A stretch of DNA of 64,000 nucleotides from Ardenticatenaceae bacterium (GCA_020634395.1 JACKBU010000017.1:1-64000), one strand, 5' to 3'. Shown: positions 24,384 to 35,226, numbered from the stretch's first letter. The notes: a model not told the origin generated them from the letters alone. Translations and numbers: made by a program.

Positions 24384-24421
24384 CCGGCAGGGTCGCCGCC
24401 TAAGAGGGTACAGCCTGCCGG
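24384..24421 (+). other. GC-rich hairpin between tupC and tupA
   Basis: CCGGCAGG (24384-24391) pairs with CCTGCCGG (24414-24421). No T-run follows. In the transcript it could adjust tupA mRNA stability relative to tupBC; this role is inference. Confidence 0.45.
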
Positions 24422-24445
24422 CAATATTTGTTGGAGGAAACGACT

Positions 24446-25369
24446 TTGAAAGAGAAATTGTTTGGCTTGATGTATGGATTGGTGCTGGCCTTTATGCTGG
24501 CCGGGTGCGGCGGCGCTGCCACGCCTGCGGAACCCCCGGTGGAAACGGCCGTGCCGCCCACAAACGCCGCTGCCGGCGGTGAACGTCCGCGCCTTATCCT
24601 CGCCACCACCACCAGCACCGAAAACTCCGGTTTGCTGGCCGAGATCCTGCCGGTTTTCCAGGATGAGTACAATGTCGATGTCGACGTGGTGGCGGTAGGC
24701 ACTGGTCAGGCTTTGCAGTTAGGCGTAGACGGCAACGCCGACGTGCTGCTCGTGCACGCACGCGCTCAGGAAGACGCCTTCATGGCCAACGGCGACGGCT
24801 CGCGCCGCGAAGACGTGATGTACAACGACTTTGTCATCGTCGGCCCCGAGGCTGATCCCGCGGGAATCGCTGGCATGACCGATGCCGCTGCAGCTTTCAC
24901 CCGGATAGCCGAAGCCGAGGCCCCCTTTGTCTCTCGCGGCGACGAATCCGGCACGCACACCAAGGAAAAAGCGATATGGGAAACGGCCGGTATAGAACCG
25001 GCAGGCGACTGGTATATTTCCGCGGGGCAGGGCATGGGCGCCGTGTTGACGATGGCCGACGAGGAGCAGGCTTATACGCTCAGCGATCGGGCAACTTACC
25101 TGGCGCGCACACTGGAGGGTACAGACCTGGTCATCCTGGTGGAGGGCGATCCGCTATTGTTCAATCCATATGGCGTGATTGCCGTCAATCCCAACAAAGG
25201 CGCGCACATTCAGGCTGACCTGGCGAACCAATTTATCGACTGGTTGATCTCTGTGCCGACACAGGAGTTGATAGGCAGTTTTGGGATGGAAGCGTTTGGC
25301 TCGCCGCTGTTTGTGCCGGATTCAAATCCGTGGCGGGAGTCACAGGGAATGGAGCTGCACAGCAGCTAG
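24446..25369 (+). CDS. tupA: Tungstate-binding lipoprotein
   Basis: Encodes 307 aa. The lipoprotein signal ends at LAGC (Cys21) and is followed by a Pro/Ala/Thr linker. The TupA signature ILATTTSTENSGLL follows and contains the oxyanion-binding Thr/Ser residues. Later comes SRGDESGTHTKEKAIW, also conserved in the family. The start is TTG at 24446, set by GGAGGAAA five bases upstream. Gene order is permease, ATPase, binding protein, whereas tupABC is more common. Tungstate import suggests a tungsten or molybdenum enzyme elsewhere in the genome. Confidence 0.92.
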   Translation: MKEKLFGLMYGLVLAFMLAGCGGAATPAEPPVETAVPPTNAAAGGERPRLILATTTSTENSGLLAEILPVFQDEYNVDVDVVAVGTGQALQLGVDGNADVLLVHARAQEDAFMANGDGSRREDVMYNDFVIVGPEADPAGIAGMTDAAAAFTRIAEAEAPFVSRGDESGTHTKEKAIWETAGIEPAGDWYISAGQGMGAVLTMADEEQAYTLSDRATYLARTLEGTDLVILVEGDPLLFNPYGVIAVNPNKGAHIQADLANQFIDWLISVPTQELIGSFGMEAFGSPLFVPDSNPWRESQGMELHSS

Positions 25370-25376
25370 CAAATTA

Positions 25377-25406
25377 GAGACTGGAGATGACTCCATCTCC
25401 AGTCTC
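25377..25406 (+). terminator. Perfect hairpin after tupA (GAGACTGGAGATG stem)
   Basis: A 13-bp perfect stem GAGACTGGAGATG / CATCTCCAGTCTC encloses the loop ACTC, 7 bp after the tupA stop and before the convergent ppk2 gene. It lacks a T-run, so it may act as a weak terminator or 3' stabiliser. It is a compact member of the repeat family at 741-809 and 20844-20897. Confidence 0.5.
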
Positions 25407-25432
25407 CAAAGCAAGTTGGTTTAATCAGACGT

Positions 25433-26398
25433 TTAATAGATTTCCGGTACAAATGTCTGCTCGTTGATGGGCGGGCGTATGTATCCGGTATCTATTTCTC
25501 GGGGGGGAAGCTCGATGGAAGGCGGTGTGATGTCTTCATAGGGGATGGCGCTGAGGATGTGGGTGATGCAGTTCAGGCGTGCCTTTTTTTTGTCGTCGGC
25601 GTTGACGACGTACCAGGGCGCCTGTTTGATGTCGGTGTAATCGAACATGCGGTCTTTGGCTTTGGAATATTCGACCCAGCGCCGCCGGTCTTCCAGATCC
25701 ATGGGGCTGAGCTTCCAGCGCTTGTGGGGCGTTTCCACGCGGGCCTGGAACCGTCTTTCCTGCTCATCGTCGCTGACAGAGAACCAATATTTGAGCAGAA
25801 TGATGCCGGAGCGGACAAGCATCCGTTCAAATTGGGGGCAGGAGCGCAGGAATTCACGGTACTGATCTTCGGTGCAAAAGCCCATTACCGGTTCGACCAG
25901 GGCGCGATTGTACCAGCTGCGGTCCAGCAGCACGATTTCACCGGCGGCGGGTAGATGGGCCACGTAGCGTTGGAACCACCATTGGGTTCGTTCGCGGTCG
26001 CTGGGTTTGGGCAGGGCGACTACGCGCACGATGCGCGGGTTGGTCAGCTCGGTGATCCGTTTGATCACGCCGCCTTTGCCGGCGCCGCTGCGCCCTTCGA
26101 ACACAATAACGACGCGGAGGCCCTTCTCGGCGGCCCAGTACTGCAGCTTGACCAGTTCACCTTGCAGCCGGGACAGTTCAGCAGCGTAGTAGGTGTTTTT
26201 GAGACGGCCGTTTTCCTTATACTCCGGCGGCGCGGCAGGCATAAGTTTTTCTTTGATGGTCACACTGCCATAACCGACCTGAAAGGGCAGTTCGGCGCGC
26301 GAGGTGAATTCGGCGTTCTGATCCAAAATCCTTAGCGGCGGGCTTTGAAAATCTTCCGTGGTGACGTCAATATCTTCATCGAATTGATTGCTGCTCAT
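25433..26398 (-). CDS. ppk2: Polyphosphate kinase 2
   Basis: Encodes 321 aa of the PPK2 family, which moves phosphate between polyphosphate and nucleoside di- or monophosphates. Visible are Walker A EGRSGAGKGG (101-110), Walker B VLLDRSWYNRA (Asp159) and KYWFSVSDDEQ, then PMDLEDRRRWVEYSKAKD. The family Walker A normally reads GRDAAGKGG; the Asp is Ser here. About 65 extra N-terminal residues precede the core. The ATG at 26398 follows GGAAGGGG; the longer open frame has no site. It lies just downstream of the SpoIIE-type phosphatase gene. Confidence 0.9.
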   Translation of the reverse strand: MSSNQFDEDIDVTTEDFQSPPLRILDQNAEFTSRAELPFQVGYGSVTIKEKLMPAAPPEYKENGRLKNTYYAAELSRLQGELVKLQYWAAEKGLRVVIVFEGRSGAGKGGVIKRITELTNPRIVRVVALPKPSDRERTQWWFQRYVAHLPAAGEIVLLDRSWYNRALVEPVMGFCTEDQYREFLRSCPQFERMLVRSGIILLKYWFSVSDDEQERRFQARVETPHKRWKLSPMDLEDRRRWVEYSKAKDRMFDYTDIKQAPWYVVNADDKKKARLNCITHILSAIPYEDITPPSIELPPREIDTGYIRPPINEQTFVPEIY

Positions 26399-26492
26399 GT
26401 GTATCCCCTTCCTTTTGTTCCAACGATCCTGTTCCTGAAGCGAGATCTGATTATAACATAGCTGGCCGGTCTGTGGACTGGGCAATGGCCAA

Positions 26493-28346
26493 TTAAGACG
26501 GCCGTTGCCGATGAACTGCCAGCATGGTGATGTCGTCGTACTGGTTGGCGGCCTCGTTGTGGGCGTGCACCAGATCCACAATGTGCTGCAGGAGGGCGGG
26601 GGCGGATGACGGCCGTTCCAGCAACGCAGCCAGCAGCCGTTTCTTGCCAAACAGTTCTCCCTCTTGATTCCGCGCTTCTGTTACGCCATCGGTATAGGCC
26701 AGCAGCAGTTCGCCCGGCTCCAAACAGCCCACGCCAAATTGATAGTGAGCATCGGCCATCAGCCCCACGGCCGGGCCGGTGGGCTTCAACTCCAGGCGCA
26801 CCCCGTTATCATGGAGTACCAGCGGCGGCAAATGCCCGCCGTTGATATAGACAAATTCACCCGTCGCCGGGTCCAACGCAGCCAGGAAAATCGTTACAAA
26901 CATGTTCGAGGCGCCGTGGTTGCTGCCCACCTGCACGTTGGTCAACATCATAGAATCCAACAAGGCGGCAAAATCAATAGGGCGAAACGCCCTGGTTTCT
27001 GGCAGCGATGGCATCTGAGTCACCTGCTGGGCCAGCAAATTATGATTCCCCAAGAAATAATGCTGCTGGATGAAGGCTCGCAGCAGGCTGCGTACCTGGG
27101 CCATGAAGATGGCGGCCGCCACGCCTTTGTCGCACACGTCGGCGATGACCAGCCCGATTTTGTCATTGGGCATGTGAAAGACATCGTAAAAATCGCCGGC
27201 CACCACGCGCGAAGGTTCAAAGTGATAGGCAATGTCCCAGCCCGGCGGCTGAGGAATGGTGGTCGGCAGAAAATCGGCCTGCACGCGACGGCCGATTTCC
27301 AACTCTCGTTCCGCCTGCAAAAGTGCTTCCTGCCGCTGGCGCAAAACGTGATTATGCAGCACCACGGCCGCTTGCGAAGCCAACGATTCGGCCACCAGCT
27401 TGTGGTAGATCGAAAACGGAATGACGTGGTCGTCCACCGGCGATTTTGCGTTGACGAGCTGCAAAACGCCGATGACTTCGTTGTTTACCAGCGGCACGGT
27501 GAGACAGGAAATGGAACGATAGTCGTGCTGCCTGTCGAACTTCTTAAAGCTGGAAAAGTCGAATTCTGGTGCGTTGTAGATGTCGGGAATGTTGACAGAC
27601 TGCTCGTGCAGGGCGACGTAGGTGGCGATATTGTGGTAATTTGGCTCCTTGCTGTCCGGCAGGTACAACGGCAGCGGTTTGTAAGGCACGGATTGGCCAG
27701 TCGCGCCGCCGTAGGTCAGGCTCAAAGACTTGATGCGCAAAATGGCAACTTCCAGGTTGTCATCGTCGGTGCGCAAATAGAGTGTGGCTGCGTCGGCATT
27801 ACACACAGACTTGGCTTCCACCACAATGGTTTCCAAAAGCTGCTCGAAATCTTTTTCGCTGGAGAGGGCGATGCCCAAAGGCAAAATCACCTGGCGTAAA
27901 TCGTCGGCCAGTTTTTTCATGGAGTTGAACGCGTTGAGGCAAGAAAGGGCCTGGGCGCGCACTTCTCTTTGCTGCAGGTGGGTGCTTAAACGCGCTTTGA
28001 CAAGACCGGGGAGGGTCGGTGTGAGCAAGTAGTCTACCGCACCGAGTTCCAGGCTGTCGGCGACGCCGTCGGTCTGATCGGAGGTGGCTAGCAGGATGAT
28101 GGGAATCTGGTTTAGGCGGGGATTGGCCTGGACCCGGCGCAGAAATTCGCCCTGGTTGGCGCGGGCGAGGCGCACGTCAATCAGCACGATGTCCAACGGC
28201 CGTGAAGTTAGATTGAACAAAGCCGATGAGATGGTATGGCAAATGGTGACGGCATACCAGCCATAAGCTTCCAGGGGCTCGGCCAGGGACCTGGCGCGTG
28301 TCTCATCGGTATCAACAATAAGCAGGTGAGCGTAGCTGATGGTCAT
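26493..28346 (-). CDS. Receiver-GAF-SpoIIE phosphatase
   Basis: Encodes 617 aa in three parts. Residues 1-125 form a response-regulator receiver with Asp57 (IVLIDVRLA), but the usual Lys of the DYLxKP segment is Thr, so it may be degenerate. Residues about 160-330 form a GAF sensor domain. Residues about 370-617 form a PP2C/SpoIIE phosphatase with VAGDFYDVF, GLVIADVCDKGVAAA and LLAYTDGVTEARN carrying the metal-binding Asp residues. It likely dephosphorylates a STAS anti-anti-sigma protein such as that at 30978-31322. An RsbW-type kinase gene lies 24 bp upstream. Confidence 0.9.
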   Translation of the reverse strand: MTISYAHLLIVDTDETRARSLAEPLEAYGWYAVTICHTISSALFNLTSRPLDIVLIDVRLARANQGEFLRRVQANPRLNQIPIILLATSDQTDGVADSLELGAVDYLLTPTLPGLVKARLSTHLQQREVRAQALSCLNAFNSMKKLADDLRQVILPLGIALSSEKDFEQLLETIVVEAKSVCNADAATLYLRTDDDNLEVAILRIKSLSLTYGGATGQSVPYKPLPLYLPDSKEPNYHNIATYVALHEQSVNIPDIYNAPEFDFSSFKKFDRQHDYRSISCLTVPLVNNEVIGVLQLVNAKSPVDDHVIPFSIYHKLVAESLASQAAVVLHNHVLRQRQEALLQAERELEIGRRVQADFLPTTIPQPPGWDIAYHFEPSRVVAGDFYDVFHMPNDKIGLVIADVCDKGVAAAIFMAQVRSLLRAFIQQHYFLGNHNLLAQQVTQMPSLPETRAFRPIDFAALLDSMMLTNVQVGSNHGASNMFVTIFLAALDPATGEFVYINGGHLPPLVLHDNGVRLELKPTGPAVGLMADAHYQFGVGCLEPGELLLAYTDGVTEARNQEGELFGKKRLLAALLERPSSAPALLQHIVDLVHAHNEAANQYDDITMLAVHRQRPS

Positions 28347-28370
28347 GGGTGTGTGGGTGTAGAGCGGGAG

Positions 28371-28799
28371 TCAGGGGTTGAAGGACGGACACGGCCGTTC
28401 CAGAACAAGGACGCTGCGGTTGACGTTCTGATCATGTTCATAGTGAAACTGATCCACAGCCCACAGCGCCAGATAAATGCCCAGGCCGCCTAACGGCCGT
28501 TCCTCTAGCGGGGCATTCAGGTTAGGCGGCGGCGTATGGCGTGGGTCGTGGGTCGCGCCATTATCTTCCAGACAAATCAGTAATTGATCATCGGCCACTT
28601 CCGACGACACCACAATGTCGCCTGAGCGACCAGCTTCCAGGTAGCCATGCATGATGATGTTGGTCGCCAATTCATCTACGGCCAGCCGAATGCGGAAGGT
28701 GTCCTTATCGTCCAGCCCGGCCTCTTCGGCAGCCTGAACGGCAAATTTCACCACCGGTTCTATCGCTTGTAACGTTCCCTGAACTCGCAATGCTTTCAT
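28371..28799 (-). CDS. RsbW/SpoIIAB-type anti-sigma kinase
   Basis: Encodes 142 aa, a GHKL ATPase domain only: N-box AVDELATNIIMHGY (Glu43, Asn47), G1 LEDNGATHDP (Asp79) and G2 PLGGLGIYL (102-110). Such proteins bind and phosphorylate STAS partners and hold a sigma factor or other target inactive. It is followed at once by the SpoIIE phosphatase that would reverse its action. No sigma factor is in the window. Confidence 0.88.
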   Translation of the reverse strand: MKALRVQGTLQAIEPVVKFAVQAAEEAGLDDKDTFRIRLAVDELATNIIMHGYLEAGRSGDIVVSSEVADDQLLICLEDNGATHDPRHTPPPNLNAPLEERPLGGLGIYLALWAVDQFHYEHDQNVNRSVLVLERPCPSFNP

Positions 28800-28847
28800 C
28801 GAAGGCTTAACCGCCTTTGGCCCGCGAGCTGTTGTGATGCCCAGATG

Positions 28848-30959
<2,112 letters not shown>

Positions 30960-30977
30960 AGGTTGGCGGGACAGGTC

Positions 30978-31322
30978 TTAGGAGCGGGATTGTTTGAGTG
31001 CCGCGATGCCGGCGGCGGCCGTGTCATAAGTCTGGAAGAAGTCCAGGAAGCCGGTGATGGACATCGTATCGTAGAGCATTTCTTGCAAACCGCTCAGCAC
31101 GATACGGCCGTTTTCCCCATCCACGCGGCGATAAAACAACAAAAACACGCGCAGGCCGGCGCTGGACATATAGGTAACGTTGCTCATGTCCATGAGAATC
31201 TTGCAGCCAGGGACAATCAGCGGCAGCAGCCGGTCCTGTAGTTCAGGCACCGTCTGGCGATCCAGCTCGCCGCTGAGCCGCACAATGGTTATCCCTTGCT
31301 CTTGTTCAATATCAACGTTCAT
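30978..31322 (-). CDS. STAS anti-anti-sigma factor
   Basis: Encodes 114 aa with one STAS domain: ITIVRLSGELDRQTV at 11-25 and the phosphorylation-loop segment MDMSNVTYMSSAGLRVF at 44-60, with Ser54 as the likely target. The start at 31322 aligns with family N-termini; a TTG seven codons upstream (31343) is the alternative. It would be the substrate of the kinase at 28371 and the phosphatase at 26493, with glgX between them. Confidence 0.88.
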   Translation of the reverse strand: MNVDIEQEQGITIVRLSGELDRQTVPELQDRLLPLIVPGCKILMDMSNVTYMSSAGLRVFLLFYRRVDGENGRIVLSGLQEMLYDTMSITGFLDFFQTYDTAAAGIAALKQSRS

Positions 31323-31441
31323 GGTCCACGGCCGTCTGTCCAAGCATACTCTTTAGGATTGCCGGCTATTATAACAGGGCAGGAGAAAAGCGGGAAGAAC
31401 AGGGAACGGCCTATAGGGCCAGGGCGATTTGACACACCTCG

Positions 31442-32377
31442 CTAGCCGCGCAGGCCGGCGAGGCGGCCAAACCGGCGCAGTGTCCACAGCGTTTCCGCAG
31501 TAATTTTGCCCGCCCATTCCTTCTCGGCCACCGGCCAGACATCTTCAAACTGGCCCCAGTGCCAGTTGGGCCACCAGCCGCCGTCATCCTGCTGGCGGGT
31601 AATCTCCACATCAAGAGCCTGCGCCACAGCCTCCGGCTCCTGAAGCGCCAGAGCCGATTCCGGGTCGGGCGCGACGGCCAGCACGCTCAGTTCGCCAAAT
31701 GTGTCTGGCCGAACGGGATGAAAAGCCAACAACGTGCGCGCAATGGCTTGGTGCACGGCCGTTTGCAGTTTCTCCGGCAGGTATGGAGCAGCTCGCTGCC
31801 AGCACAAAATGCTGTACTGCTGCGGCTTCTCGCCGCCAATCAGCGGCGAACAGGCCAGATTTGCTTCGGCGCGGGCCGTCACCCTGGCCAGGAATTCCGG
31901 CGGCACCAGAGAACTGTAGTGATGCAGATAACCCACCAACTCTGCGCTGGGATTAGGCCAGAAGCCTTCTTCCGGCGGCGCAGTTTCCGTGACGTGCCAC
32001 CAGAAGGCGTGGGGAGCGTCGTTGACGGCAGCCGAAGTGGCCGGCCAATAGGCGCCTGCCTCATCGTAGGTGTGCAGCAGATACCGTACCGCGCCCTGGA
32101 TCAGCGGGTGTGCGGCCGGGGCGGAAACGGCCGTGGCATATTGCAGCCCTACAGACGTGGCCATTGGCGACGAAGCGGCCATCCGAAAATCCGGTTCGAT
32201 GGCCTGTCCAAACCCGCCGTCGGTGTTTTGATAGGCCGCCAGAGCCGCCAGCACTGTCTCTGCTGGGCCATCCTCAAAACGGTAGGCAAACAACGCCTGG
32301 TCAAGCGGCCGTGCGGTCTGCCGGATAAACTCTTTGGCCTGCTCAAAACGATCAGTGGAAAGCGTAACAGTATCCAT
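31442..32377 (-). CDS. Alpha-toroid (prenyltransferase/squalene-cyclase fold) protein
   Basis: Encodes 311 aa with QW-like repeats typical of terpenoid cyclase/protein prenyltransferase toroids: AYQNTDGGFGQAIEPDF near 48-64 and RQQDDGGWWPNWHWGQ near 265. No cyclase DxDD motif and no zinc triad is evident, so an enzymatic role is uncertain. It has no signal peptide. The ATG at 32377 lies 18 bp after the DinB-ankyrin gene, so both may be co-transcribed. Confidence 0.72.
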   Translation of the reverse strand: MDTVTLSTDRFEQAKEFIRQTARPLDQALFAYRFEDGPAETVLAALAAYQNTDGGFGQAIEPDFRMAASSPMATSVGLQYATAVSAPAAHPLIQGAVRYLLHTYDEAGAYWPATSAAVNDAPHAFWWHVTETAPPEEGFWPNPSAELVGYLHHYSSLVPPEFLARVTARAEANLACSPLIGGEKPQQYSILCWQRAAPYLPEKLQTAVHQAIARTLLAFHPVRPDTFGELSVLAVAPDPESALALQEPEAVAQALDVEITRQQDDGGWWPNWHWGQFEDVWPVAEKEWAGKITAETLWTLRRFGRLAGLRG

Positions 32378-32395
32378 GGGGTTTTCCTTCCTTCG

Positions 32396-33907
32396 TTAAC
32401 TGGGGTCTTGCAAATAAGCGGCGACCCGCTGCTGGCCACGCGCTTGCGCCAGGTCCAGCGGTGTTTGCCCGGCGGCCGTCTGCGCGTGCAGATTGGCGCC
32501 GTGCGCCAGCAAAAGCCTGGCCATCGGGATGTCGTCACGGTCGGCGGCGGTGTGCAGCGGTGTAAAGTCCTGCTGCTGGCGGGCGTTGGCGTCTGCTCCG
32601 GCGGCCAGAAGAGCGCGCAAAATCAGCAGGCTGCCATTGGCGGCGGCGGCATGGATGGGCTGAATTTTTAAATCGTTTTTGGCTGTGGCCTGTACGTCGG
32701 CCCCGTGATCGATGAGCCAGAGGGCCATCTCTTCATGGCCGAAATAGCAGGCTAGCTGCAAAGGTGTGAAGCCGTCGCGGCTGTATTCGTTGACATCTTC
32801 CGGATAGTCGGCCAGCTCTTGTTGAACCAGGTCCAGGCGGCCGACGGCCGTCGCCGCGAACAAATCTAGCGTGGCCCCGGCCGCCTGCAGGGCGGTGGCA
32901 ATCTCGTCATACCCGCGATACAGCGCGGTGAACAGCACTGGGATACGCTGCGGTTCCAACACATTGGCGAGCTGCGGATTGGCCGTGAGGAGCCTTTGCA
33001 CTTCGGCCAGGTTGCCTGCGGCAACGGCCGTGCTCATCGCCCGGCACTGCGTCACCACCCCTGCAACCTCCTCGGCGCGTGTCTGAATGGTCTGGGCGAG
33101 GGCCTGCCGTTCTGCTACCCCTAAATCTGGCGCACCGAGGACTGCCGCTTCCACTTCGGCCAGGGCCTGGTACACCAAGCGCAGCAGCTTTTTGGCTTCT
33201 GTGGCCGGCTGGCCCAGCAGTTCCAGCGCTTTCTCCACCTGGATGGTGTGCTGCCGCAGGTGGGCGTCGAAGCGGTGCAGGCGGTGCTGAAGGGTGTACG
33301 GTTCGCCTTCCCACCACAGCGACGGCCCCTGGCTCTCGGCATCGCTCATGCCGGCAAATTCGGCCAGGGTGCGTTGGTGGAGGTTGTCGTAGAACGCCAG
33401 CACTTCCTGGCGGCTCTTGTCAAAGATGAGCGCATGTATCTGCTCGGGGGAGACCACCACGCGGCCGACTTCTTCTGGCGGGAAGGATAACGGCCGTTCT
33501 TCCTCACTGCGCAGGCGTTCCAGCCCGTAATGGGTAAGAGCAAAAAAGGTAATATGGGTGCGCAGGGTATGGCCCACTACCAGGCGCAAAGGCCATTCTG
33601 CCGGCGCCGGTTCACGTTCGTAATCATCGTCGCTGACGCCCAGCATCACCGCCTGAAAGTCTCGGTAAGCGGCCAGATATTGGCCTAAAACGCGGTGGGC
33701 GATGGTGAGAGGCGGTCCGGCGGTTTGCCGTCTGACTGCCAGTCGGGCGGCCAGATCACGCAGTTCCTGGTAGGTTCCCAGGAACGCAAAACGCACTCCT
33801 TCTTCGTGGGCCAGCCAGGCCCACTGCTGTTCCAGGTCTGCTTCGCTGAAGGCGTGGGTGAGAGCGGCGAAATGGGAAACGGCCGTATCCAGGGTTAAAG
33901 ATGCCAT
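32396..33907 (-). CDS. DinB-like domain fused to ankyrin repeats
   Basis: Encodes 503 aa. The N-terminal 230 residues look like a DinB/YfiT four-helix bundle, with His residues in VVGHTLRTHITFF and FDAHLRQHTIQVEKAL placed as possible metal ligands. Residues about 290-503 hold ankyrin repeats: DGFTPLQLACYFGHEEMALW, IHAAAANGSLLILRALLAAG, DFTPLHTAADRDD and QTPLDLAQARG. Such a fusion is uncommon. The protein is cytoplasmic and its partner unknown. ATG at 33907 is preceded by GGAGATAGAACAC. Confidence 0.78.
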   Translation of the reverse strand: MASLTLDTAVSHFAALTHAFSEADLEQQWAWLAHEEGVRFAFLGTYQELRDLAARLAVRRQTAGPPLTIAHRVLGQYLAAYRDFQAVMLGVSDDDYEREPAPAEWPLRLVVGHTLRTHITFFALTHYGLERLRSEEERPLSFPPEEVGRVVVSPEQIHALIFDKSRQEVLAFYDNLHQRTLAEFAGMSDAESQGPSLWWEGEPYTLQHRLHRFDAHLRQHTIQVEKALELLGQPATEAKKLLRLVYQALAEVEAAVLGAPDLGVAERQALAQTIQTRAEEVAGVVTQCRAMSTAVAAGNLAEVQRLLTANPQLANVLEPQRIPVLFTALYRGYDEIATALQAAGATLDLFAATAVGRLDLVQQELADYPEDVNEYSRDGFTPLQLACYFGHEEMALWLIDHGADVQATAKNDLKIQPIHAAAANGSLLILRALLAAGADANARQQQDFTPLHTAADRDDIPMARLLLAHGANLHAQTAAGQTPLDLAQARGQQRVAAYLQDPS

Positions 33908-34014
33908 GTGTTCTATCTCCAGCTCCCGGCAGGGTGGTATTTTTTCTGGTTTTTTAGGTGGAACGTTGTTGACTTAGGTGAGCGTAAGGTAGCACGTTTG
34001 TTCGGTTCTGTCAA

Positions 34015-34063
34015 AGAAAAAAGACCGGGAGTGGCGGACGTTCAGCCCGCTTACTCCCGGTCT
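34015..34063 (-). terminator. Rho-independent terminator after 34093 gene
   Basis: AGACCGGGAGT (34022-34032) pairs with ACTCCCGGTCT (34053-34063), with further inner GCGG/CCGC pairing. On the minus strand the stem is followed by a T-rich tract (the A-run at 34015-34022). Confidence 0.75.
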
Positions 34064-34092
34064 ATCTGGCTACCGATACAATAGAATTGTGG

Positions 34093-34533
34093 TTATTCGA
34101 ACCAGCCGCCTAACAAGGCACCAATACCACCAATAATCAGGAAGACTGGCCAGATGATGCTCCAGGACCATTCAAAGATGAAGGTGAAGGCGATGAGCGA
34201 AAGAATAAGGCCCCCGGTGATGGAGCCGCGGCCGGATTTGGTGAGACGGCCGTTCTTCCGATAATTGTCCCAGGCGCTGGCAAAATTGGATATGGCGGGA
34301 ATCAAAATGAACAAGGCCCACCAGTTGTTCAAATGAAAGCCGCTCAGATTGGTGAACAGAAAGATAAGGCCAATGGCGATCAGAATAACGCCGCCAACCC
34401 AGTTTTTGGGCGAGGCCATACTGGACGCCGGCTGCGAAGCAAGCTCGGCGGCGCCGCCGTTCAGGTCTTCCTTGCTCACTTCTACAACTTTTTCTCTTTC
34501 TTCGTCTTTCAGACGGGAAATTTCATCACTCAT
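34093..34533 (-). CDS. Membrane protein, LiaF-type transmembrane region
   Basis: Encodes 146 aa. A charged N-terminus (about 40 residues) precedes four hydrophobic segments, GGVILIAIGLIFLFTNLSG, WWALFILIPAISNF, ITGGLILSLIAFTFIF and WPVFLIIGGIGALLGG. The IGLIFLF plus WPLxLIxxG layout is that of the LiaF/PspC-like transmembrane domain (DUF5668 type). Function unknown, possibly envelope stress sensing. A toastrack lipoprotein that resembles the other half of LiaF is at 37671. The gene is followed by a strong terminator. Confidence 0.75.
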   Translation of the reverse strand: MSDEISRLKDEEREKVVEVSKEDLNGGAAELASQPASSMASPKNWVGGVILIAIGLIFLFTNLSGFHLNNWWALFILIPAISNFASAWDNYRKNGRLTKSGRGSITGGLILSLIAFTFIFEWSWSIIWPVFLIIGGIGALLGGWFE

Positions 34534-34603
34534 GTGTCGGTTACTCCTTCCTGTTTAAACTGAATCATTTTCACCCACTATACGCGCCTTGCTTATGAAA
34601 GTT

Positions 34604-35023
34604 TCAGATTTCGGGCGACTGCTGGGCGTGCCAGCGCCGGTGTTCTACCATCATGCAGGCGTCCATCACCACATCCAGCCCAGCCTGCCGTGCTTTAGCG
34701 GCTGCGGCTTCATGGTAGATGCCAGTTTGCAGCCAGACGGCCGTTGCGGCCACGGCAATCGCTTCGTCCACAAGCGGCGGCACCTTCTCGCTGCGCTGAA
34801 AGATAAGCACCAGGTCGATGGGCTGGGGAACGGCCGTTAAACTGGCATAAGCGCGTTCTCCCAAAGCTTCCTGCAGATTCGGGTTCACCGGAATAATCTG
34901 GTAGCCTTGGGCCTGCAAATACGCGGGCACATAATATCCTGCCCGCCCGGGATTGGAAGAGAGCCCCACCACAGCGATTGTCCTGACACTGGATAGAATT
35001 CTTGCTTTTGTTTCGTCTATCAT
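34604..35023 (-). CDS. CoA-binding domain protein (YccU-like)
   Basis: Encodes 139 aa, a stand-alone Rossmann CoA-binding domain (family CoA_binding_2). Visible are TIAVVGLSSNPGRAGYYVPAYL at 14-35, IPVNPN and WLQTGIYHEAAAAKARQAG. Members are small cytoplasmic proteins of unclear role. ATG at 35023 follows AAGGAGG. It is divergent from pckA, sharing a 203-bp control region. Confidence 0.9.
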   Translation of the reverse strand: MIDETKARILSSVRTIAVVGLSSNPGRAGYYVPAYLQAQGYQIIPVNPNLQEALGERAYASLTAVPQPIDLVLIFQRSEKVPPLVDEAIAVAATAVWLQTGIYHEAAAAKARQAGLDVVMDACMMVEHRRWHAQQSPEI

Positions 35024-35099
35024 TTTGGCCTCCTTGCCATTATAATGTTACTGAGTAAGCACCTTTAGTCCCTGACCTGCGCATAATGCGGCTCCCGTT

Positions 35100-35115
35100 T
35101 GTGACATTTTTCACG
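35100..35115 (+). promoter_or_regulatory. CRP-like operator upstream of pckA
   Basis: TGTGA-N6-TCACG matches the CRP/FNR-family half-site pattern TGTGA-N6-TCACA in nine of ten positions. It sits just upstream of the putative pckA promoter at 35121-35148. Confidence 0.4.
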
Positions 35116-35120
35116 AACAA

Positions 35121-35148
35121 TTGGTGTCCAGATTTGTTTGCTTATGAT
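35121..35148 (+). promoter_or_regulatory. Possible pckA promoter
   Basis: TTGGTG (35121-35126), a 16-bp spacer and TATGAT (35143-35148) lie 79 bp before the ATG. A transcript start near 35155 would give a leader of about 70 nt. Confidence 0.35.
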
Positions 35149-35226
35149 TTGAATTTGTGGCCTGCCACAAGTACACTAACCGATAAGCAAAACTGTATTC
35201 GTTTTGGAGAAAATAGGAGAATAACA

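Noticed and set aside
24379..24445. Tungsten or molybdenum cofactor riboswitch upstream of tupA
   Set aside because: Only one 8-bp hairpin in a 67-bp gap; the multi-helix architecture of the Moco/Tuco class is not seen.
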